Shown here piece after piece: positions 6,664-11,269 of a stretch of 11,269 bases of DNA (positions within the stretch are counted from its first letter, which is position 1; every line of letters starts with the position of its first letter). The notes beneath the pieces were generated by a model, which saw nothing but the letters and a program-made list of their open reading frames with translations, did no database searches and was not told the DNA's origin. The stretch lies in NCBI GenBank assembly GCA_003451595.1, contig DMDA01000055.1:1-11269 (forward strand), given 5' to 3'. This DNA comes from Chloroflexota bacterium (GTDB lineage Bacteria; Chloroflexota; Anaerolineae; Caldilineales; Caldilineaceae). The translations under genes and the position numbers were made by a program.

Positions 6664-8220
6664 TCACCCAGTCTCTGGTGCGTGACGCCATGTCAGCGCC
6701 AGAACGCGACGCGTCTGTGTGGTGATCCGCGCGGTATGTGCCTGCGCCAGCCCACACACCCAGAGCAACAGGCCGCTGGCGTCATCTACAATTACCGGCC
6801 AGCCAGGACGCAGCGCCGGTGCAATCTTGGCGTCGGTGAACAGGTCACCGACCAGTTTGTGTTTGCCCGCCAGCCCCAATGGTGCGATGCGATCGCCAGG
6901 TTGTGGCGTCGTGAGCACCGGCGCATTCACTGCGTCGGCGTCGCAGAATGCTGTCCAGCGGTTTGGGTTGCGCTGCCACTCCGCAGGCAGTGCATCCCGA
7001 TCGAACGTCTGGCTTGTCAGTCGCCACGCGCCGATCACGTACTCACCGGTGCGTGGCAACGCCGCGCGCACAACTTGTCGGCGCCAGCTGGCGTCAAGCC
7101 ATGGTCCCTCAGGCGCAATGGGCAGCTCATCCTGGCGATGCAGCGCCAGGTGCAGCTGGCGATCAACGGTCACGATGCTCCAGGCCAGCCCTGCCGCCAG
7201 TGGATGTGCACCGGATCGGGCGGATGTTGCCATGACCTGCGCCGCCAGCGTCATGACCTGGGCGGCGCCGATAGCGCGCAGGTCGGCGCCTAGCGAGCGC
7301 AGCGCCATCCGCAGAACGCCGCGCCGGTCACCCTCAGACAGACGCCGCAGGTCGGTCAGATTGAGCAGCACGCGCGCGTGATCTTGGGCAACGATCAAGT
7401 TTTGCAGTGTCTGCCGGTCGTGAGCGTCAAGTCGCTCAACATCCTCTGCCAGCAACGTGGTCGTGCGCGCCAGTGTTGCCACCACCTGTGGATTGAGCTG
7501 CGCCAGCATCGGGAGCACCGCATGGCGGATCAAATTGCGGCTGCGCGTTCTGTCGGCGTTGCTTTCATCTTCGCTCCAGGTCAGTTTGTGACGACGGGCA
7601 TAGTCGGCCAGCTCGGTGCGCGTCAACGCCAGCAGCGGGCGCACGACGCGCACTGGGCGCGACGTCAGGGGGGCGGCGTCAAGCAGTGTGACCGGACGCA
7701 TTGCTGCGAGACCACTTAGTCCGCTGCCCTGCACCAGCCTCAGCAGCAGCGTTTCCGCCTGATCTTGCGCATGGTGCGCGACTACCAGGATGGGAACCAG
7801 CGCCGACGGCGTGACGTTACAGGCGATTGTGCAGAGCGCGCGATAGCGAGCCTGACGCGCCGCAGCTTCGAGACCGGCCGGGTCAGCGCGCAGGCTTGCG
7901 CCGTTGAGTTGCACTAGATGAAAAGGCATCGCGGCCTGCGCAGCCAGTTGGCGCACGAAAGCCGCGTCCGTTGCAGAAGCCGGGCGTAGTCCATGATCGA
8001 CGTGTGCGACATGCAGGTCGAGTTTCCATTCTGATGCGAATTGCATCAGAATATGAAGAAGCGTCACACTATCCAGGCCGCCACTAACAGCCACGACGAC
8101 TGGGCATGACGTTGTGGTGAGCGGGAAGAGTTTGTCGTGGCGTTGAGCCTGTACAAAGTGCGCCAGGACAGGATCGGATGCGTGTGTAGCTGTGGTGTAA
8201 GTCGATGGTTTAGGTAGCAC
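6664..8220 (-). CDS. tilS: tRNA(Ile)-lysidine synthetase
   Basis: TilS uses ATP and lysine to convert C34 of the CAU-anticodon tRNA-Ile to lysidine, which changes its decoding from AUG to AUA; it is normally essential. Counting from GTG 8220 (518 residues), the N-type ATP pyrophosphatase domain holds the PP-loop SGGLDS (46-51), HVDHGLRP (73-80), and AHHAQDQAETLLLRLVQGSG (148-167). RSRNLIRHAVLPML (226-239) marks the end of the catalytic domain. A middle helical region follows, then a TilS C-terminal domain (about 432-500, with PGDRIAPLGLAGKHKLVGDLF). The start is uncertain. A TTG at 8274 would add 18 residues but lacks a ribosome site. GTG 8220 also lacks one, but a TATAAT box sits six bases before it, allowing a leaderless message. 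It heads the minus-strand block and diverges from mreB. Confidence 0.92.
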   Translation of the reverse strand: MLPKPSTYTTATHASDPVLAHFVQAQRHDKLFPLTTTSCPVVVAVSGGLDSVTLLHILMQFASEWKLDLHVAHVDHGLRPASATDAAFVRQLAAQAAMPFHLVQLNGASLRADPAGLEAAARQARYRALCTIACNVTPSALVPILVVAHHAQDQAETLLLRLVQGSGLSGLAAMRPVTLLDAAPLTSRPVRVVRPLLALTRTELADYARRHKLTWSEDESNADRTRSRNLIRHAVLPMLAQLNPQVVATLARTTTLLAEDVERLDAHDRQTLQNLIVAQDHARVLLNLTDLRRLSEGDRRGVLRMALRSLGADLRAIGAAQVMTLAAQVMATSARSGAHPLAAGLAWSIVTVDRQLHLALHRQDELPIAPEGPWLDASWRRQVVRAALPRTGEYVIGAWRLTSQTFDRDALPAEWQRNPNRWTAFCDADAVNAPVLTTPQPGDRIAPLGLAGKHKLVGDLFTDAKIAPALRPGWPVIVDDASGLLLWVCGLAQAHTARITTQTRRVLALTWRHAPETG

Positions 8221-8222
8221 AT

Positions 8223-8238
8223 CTGCATTATAATGCAG
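8223..8238. promoter_or_regulatory. 16-bp perfect palindrome with TATAAT on both strands
   Basis: CTGCATTATAATGCAG is identical to its own reverse complement. Because of the symmetry a TATAAT hexamer occurs on each strand (plus 8229-8234; minus 8232-8227). On the minus strand it ends six bases before the candidate GTG start of tilS, the spacing expected if transcription starts at that codon. I see no good -35 box 16-18 bases upstream on that strand. The site could be an operator, a -10 element for tilS, or both. The palindrome is certain; the role is inferred. Confidence 0.5.
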
Positions 8239-8282
8239 TCGAGGCAGAGGAAGCAGATTAGAGATATGTTGCAAAGTCTTTT

Positions 8283-8309
8283 TTGGCGGTGTCCTGGCTG
8301 TGGTATACT
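8283..8309 (+). promoter_or_regulatory. Extended -10 promoter for mreB
   Basis: TATACT (8304-8309) is preceded by TG one base upstream (8301-8302), making an extended -10 element. A partial -35 match, TTGGCG (8283-8288), lies at a 15-base spacing, which the extended -10 could tolerate. Transcription would start near 8316 and give a leader of about 90 bases before the mreB start at 8405. It is the only good plus-strand promoter seen between tilS and mreB and probably drives the mre cluster. Confidence 0.55.
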
Positions 8310-8322
8310 CAAGTGTAATTTT

Positions 8323-8341
8323 TCTGTGGTTTCGTCACAGA
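8323..8341 (+). promoter_or_regulatory. First hairpin in the mreB leader
   Basis: TCTGTG (8323-8328) pairs with CACAGA (8336-8341) around a 7-base loop. It lies just after the predicted transcription start. It is short, and no T-run follows, so early termination is not evident. Confidence 0.3.
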
Positions 8342-8359
8342 CACCGAGCAGGTAAACAC

Positions 8360-8384
8360 GCACAGATGTTAATACATCTTGTGC
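8360..8384 (+). promoter_or_regulatory. Second hairpin, next to the mreB ribosome-binding site
   Basis: AGATGT (8364-8369) and ACATCT (8374-8379) form a perfect stem with a TAAT tetraloop. After a single bulged T (8380), four more pairs join 8360-8363 with 8381-8384. The stem ends three bases before the GAGGAG ribosome-binding site (8388-8393), so it could affect ribosome access or transcript stability. Regulation is inferred from position only. Confidence 0.45.
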
Positions 8385-8404
8385 CATGAGGAGATAAAGT
8401 ACGT

Positions 8405-9472
8405 GTGAATAACCCGGTCGATTGGCTCTTAGGGCTGTTTTCACTCGATATCGGGATCGATCTAGGCACGGCGAATACACTTGTCCATGTCAAGAATCGA
8501 GGAATCGTCATCAACGAGCCATCGGTGGTCGCCATCGATATTTCGTCGCGGCGGCGTAATCGCGTCAAGGCGGTTGGCAGCGAGGCCAAAGAGATGGTAG
8601 GGCGCACACCATCGCACATTGTCGCCATTCGCCCGCTGCAAGATGGCGTTATCTCTGACTTCGATGTGACCGAGCAGATGATCCACCACTTCATTGGCAA
8701 AGTGCATGGTGGCCGCTTTGGCGCCGCCCGCCCGCGAGTGGTGATCGGCATCCCGTCGGGGGTGACTGAAGTGGAAAAACGTGCCGTGCGCGATGCCGCG
8801 ATCAGCGCCGGCGCGCGTGAGGCGGGTTTGGTTGAGGAGCCGATGGCCGCTGCAATTGGCGCCGGGCTGCCGGTGACAGAATCGATCGGATCCATGATTG
8901 TGGACATCGGCGGCGGCACGACCGAGGTGGCGGTGATTTCATTGGGGGGCATTGTGGTCTCGCGTTCGATCCGCGTGGCGGGTGACGAGATGAACGAAGA
9001 CATCATCAATTATGCCCGCCAGAAATACAACCTGCTGATCGGCGAACGCATGGCGGAGCGCGCCAAGATCGAGATCGGCTCGGCCTATCCGCTGGAGCGC
9101 GAACGCACGATGATCCTGCGTGGGCGCAATTTGATCACCGGCTTGCCGGAGGCTGTCGAGGTCAGCTCGGTGGAGATCCGCGAGGCGCTCTCCGGCTCCG
9201 TGCAGGTCATCGTTGATGCGGTCAAGGCAACGCTGGATGAGACGCCGCCCGAATTAGTGGCCGACTTGATGGAATATGGCATTGTGCTGGCGGGTGGCGG
9301 GGCGCTGTTACAGGGATTGGCGCAGCGTCTACAGGATGAAACCCGCATGCATGTGTATGTTGCTGACAATCCGTTGACGGCAGTGGCGATGGGCACCGGC
9401 ATGATTTTGGAAAAACCCGAGTTCTATCGCGAGACGTTGACCAGCATGCAACGAAAGGCGACGATTCGATAG
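8405..9472 (+). CDS. mreB: Rod shape-determining protein MreB
   Basis: MreB is the bacterial actin homologue. It forms ATP-dependent filaments under the inner membrane and directs the cell-wall elongation complex. The 355-residue protein has the normal length and all actin-fold motifs: phosphate-1 DLGTANTLV (19-27), IGIPSGVTEVEKRAV (114-128), phosphate-2 DIGGGTTE (167-174), and adenosine-site GIVLAGGGALLQGL (292-305). The N-terminal residues VDWLLGLFSLDIGIDLG begin with a short hydrophobic stretch that may help membrane contact. The start is GTG 8405; GAGGAG at 8388-8393 lies 11 bases upstream, rather far, and no better in-frame start exists nearby. It is the first gene of mreB-mreC-mreD-mrdA, 27 bases ahead of mreC. 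Confidence 0.96.
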   Translation: MNNPVDWLLGLFSLDIGIDLGTANTLVHVKNRGIVINEPSVVAIDISSRRRNRVKAVGSEAKEMVGRTPSHIVAIRPLQDGVISDFDVTEQMIHHFIGKVHGGRFGAARPRVVIGIPSGVTEVEKRAVRDAAISAGAREAGLVEEPMAAAIGAGLPVTESIGSMIVDIGGGTTEVAVISLGGIVVSRSIRVAGDEMNEDIINYARQKYNLLIGERMAERAKIEIGSAYPLERERTMILRGRNLITGLPEAVEVSSVEIREALSGSVQVIVDAVKATLDETPPELVADLMEYGIVLAGGGALLQGLAQRLQDETRMHVYVADNPLTAVAMGTGMILEKPEFYRETLTSMQRKATIR

Positions 9473-9499
9473 CATTGTTCACGGATTCAACCGCTTTCC

Positions 9500-10426
9500 A
9501 TGCGTAGCACCGAACGACGACCCTGGAGTTTCAGCGATATTGGCGTGCGCGTCGGCTTGCTTGCATTGGCCGCCGTATTGCTGATGGCGTTGCAAATCTC
9601 CGGCAACCTGCGCCCCGTGCAGAGTTTCATCACCCAGTTGACCGCACCCGCGCAATTGAGCGCCACCGGCGTCACCTCCAGCGTCGAGGGCTTCCTGACG
9701 TCGCTGGCGCGGCTGCGCACACTGGAACAGGAGTACGCCGCACTACAGACACGCGCTGAGCAATTGGAAGCCGAAAACAACACCCTGCGTGAGGTTGAAC
9801 AAGAAAACGAGCGATTGCGTTCGTTGCTCAAATTTGCGGAGACGCGCCCACGCCTTGAGTTGCGCGGCGCACAGATCGTTGCCCGCGTGATCGGCGAGGA
9901 GAGCACAAACTTTAGCGAGACGATTCTGATTGACCTGGGAGCGGTGCACGGAATTCGCACCGGGATGCCGGTGGTCACCGATCAAGGGCTGGTTGGGCGC
10001 ATCAGCGAAGTGACCGAGAACATCTCGAAAGTGCTGTTGCTCAACGATGTAGGCAGTTCGGCCAGCGCACTATTGGCCGAAAGCCGACTCAACGGCATCG
10101 TACATGGCAGCGCCAGCGGCGACCTGATCATGGACTTCATCCCGCAGGGGCCGACCTTTACGGTGGGTGAAGCCGTGCTCAGCTCCGGGCTGGGTGGCAA
10201 ATTCCCGCGTGGTCTAGCCATCGGCGTGATCGAGTCCATCGATTCGCAGCCCAACGCAGTCTTTCAGACAGCGCGCGTACACCCGGCGGTGGACTTTGGC
10301 AGCCTGGAACTGGTGATGGTGATCACCAACTTTGAGCCGAATGAATCGCTGCCTGATTTGCTGCTGCAGCAGAGTGCGGTCACGCCGACGCCCGCCGTTG
10401 CGCCGACCGAGGGGGCTACGCCATGA
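9500..10426 (+). CDS. mreC: Rod shape-determining protein MreC
   Basis: MreC is a bitopic membrane protein that links cytoplasmic MreB and MreD to the extracellular PBP2/RodA synthase. The 308-residue product has a short cytoplasmic N-terminus, one membrane segment (about 15-34, GVRVGLLALAAVLLMALQIS), and a predicted coiled coil (about 66-112, rich in L, E and Q: LRTLEQEYAALQTRAEQLEA). The two-lobed beta domain follows (about 120-280), with the family stretches GIRTGMPVVTDQGLVGRI (151-168) and GLGGKFPRGLAIGVI (230-244). A Pro/Thr-rich tail ends it. The ATG at 9500 has no obvious Shine-Dalgarno, so it may depend on translation of mreB just upstream. Its stop overlaps the mreD start as ATGA. 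Confidence 0.94.
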   Translation: MRSTERRPWSFSDIGVRVGLLALAAVLLMALQISGNLRPVQSFITQLTAPAQLSATGVTSSVEGFLTSLARLRTLEQEYAALQTRAEQLEAENNTLREVEQENERLRSLLKFAETRPRLELRGAQIVARVIGEESTNFSETILIDLGAVHGIRTGMPVVTDQGLVGRISEVTENISKVLLLNDVGSSASALLAESRLNGIVHGSASGDLIMDFIPQGPTFTVGEAVLSSGLGGKFPRGLAIGVIESIDSQPNAVFQTARVHPAVDFGSLELVMVITNFEPNESLPDLLLQQSAVTPTPAVAPTEGATP

Positions 10427-10938
10427 ATCGCGGTGCGCTCTACTATTTGATGATTCCATTGTTGCTGCTATTCTCGCTGCTGCAATCGACGACGGTGGCG
10501 CGCTTCAAGCTGGCGGGCGTCAAACCGGATTTAGTGCTGCTGCTGATCGTTGTCGGCGCGCTGGTGTATGGTGCGCGCCCTGCGGTGTTGTGGGCCTTTA
10601 TCGCTGGCATCGGGCTGGACATTTTCAGCGGCGGCCCCTTGGGGGCGTCAAGTCTGGCGTTGATGGCGAGCGCGCTGATTGCCGGGTTGGGCCATCGTCC
10701 CTTCTCGCGATTCAATATCCTGGTGCCGCTGACCGCCGTCGCACTGGGCACGCTGGCCTACGCTGCCGTCTATCTGACGATTCTGGCTATTCTCGACGTG
10801 ACAGGCGCCTCGACGCTGCGGCTGCCCTTGCTGGACACGGTGCGTAATATCGTATTGCCCGTGACCGTGTATAATACGGCGCTCATGCTGCTGCTGCTGC
10901 CGGTGTTGAATCGTCTGCCTGAAAGCCAGGATTTGTAA
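10423..10938 (+). CDS. mreD: Rod shape-determining protein MreD
   Basis: MreD is a small polytopic membrane protein of the elongation complex. The 171-residue product is almost wholly hydrophobic, with about five or six membrane segments (roughly 7-22, 36-50, 54-70, 76-90, 100-126, 143-162). The loop segments PDLVLLLIVVGALVYG (35-50) and AGIGLDIFSGGPLG (61-74) match the MreD family pattern. The start codon overlaps the mreC stop by four bases (ATGA), and a GA-GGGGG purine run at 10409-10415 provides a ribosome site seven bases upstream. Translation is therefore likely coupled to mreC. A gap of 71 bases separates it from the PBP2 gene. Confidence 0.92.
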   Translation: MNRGALYYLMIPLLLLFSLLQSTTVARFKLAGVKPDLVLLLIVVGALVYGARPAVLWAFIAGIGLDIFSGGPLGASSLALMASALIAGLGHRPFSRFNILVPLTAVALGTLAYAAVYLTILAILDVTGASTLRLPLLDTVRNIVLPVTVYNTALMLLLLPVLNRLPESQDL

Positions 10939-11009
10939 GCGGGCTGTTGCTTTGGCGCTTGCGTGCAGTTCCAGCCATTGTGGCAGGGCGCACGGGCGAT
11001 TGATGGCTT

Positions 11010-11269
11010 ATGTTTGAAGAACGTACAGGTCGTGACACTGCCAATCTTGCGATGCTGGCTTTTCGCCTGGGGATCGTGATCACCTTCGTGGTCATGGTTG
11101 CCAGGATGTTCCAGTTGCAGGTGTTGCAGAACGAGCGGTATGAGACGCTGGCCAATCGCAATCGACTGTTACGGATCGAAACGCCAGCCCCGCGCGGCGT
11201 GATCTACGATCGCACTGGCACGATTCTGGTGCGCAATCGCCCTAGCTTTGAAGTGGCGTTGGTGCCCGA
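11010..11269 (+). CDS. mrdA: Penicillin-binding protein 2 (5' part, cut by window edge)
   Basis: Only the first 86 codons are present. The start MFEERTGRDTANLAML leads into one membrane anchor (about 16-33, FRLGIVITFVVMVARMFQ). Then comes the typical PBP2/PBP dimerisation-domain opening: LQVLQNERYETLANRNRL (36-53), APRGVIYDRTG (60-70), and NRPSFEVALVP near the edge. The full protein would be the transpeptidase that cross-links peptidoglycan during elongation, working with MreB, MreC, MreD and RodA. A stop codon just upstream in the same frame fixes ATG 11010 as the first possible ATG start. The ribosome-binding site is weak. A five-codon overlapping reading frame (ATG at 11003, stop at 11015-11017) crosses the start and could couple initiation. 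The transpeptidase domain lies outside the window. Confidence 0.9.
   Translation, partial: MFEERTGRDTANLAMLAFRLGIVITFVVMVARMFQLQVLQNERYETLANRNRLLRIETPAPRGVIYDRTGTILVRNRPSFEVALVP

Noticed and set aside
8335..9009. 224-codon minus-strand frame opposite mreB
   Set aside because: It is antisense to highly conserved MreB motifs and rich in Ser/Thr/Arg/Pro without any domain pattern.

Overview
The window is an ordinary-looking, GC-rich bacterial chromosome segment carrying housekeeping genes. I see no transposase, phage gene, CRISPR array, tRNA or rRNA. The gene set suggests a rod-shaped or filamentous member of the Chloroflexota. It includes a CTC-type L25 with an acidic tail, a LysM-M23 envelope peptidase, a membrane-anchored GH99-like protein with an SH3b tail, and an mreBCD-mrdA cluster. 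Short tandem GATTGGA-type repeats sit after a stop codon. The phylum assignment is an inference from protein style and repeats, not from a marker search.

Layout. Bases 1-294 hold a near-consensus sigma70-type promoter (80-108), followed by a long structured leader for the plus-strand gene for ribosomal protein L25 (295-933). L25 converges on a seven-gene minus-strand block, and the gap between them (934-1049) is filled by short repeats forming a 17-bp inverted repeat. Read in transcription order from 8220 down to 1050, the block is: tilS (tRNA-Ile lysidine synthetase), a 79-residue protein I do not recognise, an RlmI-type 23S rRNA cytosine methyltransferase, a CoA-pyrophosphatase-type Nudix hydrolase, a GH99-like glycosidase with SH3b, hpt (hypoxanthine phosphoribosyltransferase), and a LysM/M23 peptidase. 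Spacings are mostly short and two junctions overlap (14 and 17 bp), so the block looks like one operon or a few coupled units. A 15-bp tandem repeat, about five copies, lies between the methyltransferase and Nudix genes.

From about 8283 to the right edge the plus strand carries the rod-shape system: mreB, mreC and mreD, then the 5' part of the penicillin-binding protein 2 gene (mrdA), which the window edge cuts. mreB has an extended -10 promoter and two hairpins in its leader. The tilS and mreB transcripts diverge from 8221-8404, where a 16-bp perfect palindrome also lies.

How the genes fit together: tilS, the rRNA methyltransferase and L25 serve translation; hpt and the Nudix enzyme serve nucleotide salvage and cofactor turnover; the M23 peptidase, the GH99-like protein and the Mre/PBP2 proteins act on or organise the envelope. 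I found no convincing new multi-gene system. The items most worth a second look are the two repeat-filled junctions, the structured L25 and mreB leaders, the palindrome with a possible leaderless tilS start, and the unrecognised 79-residue protein.
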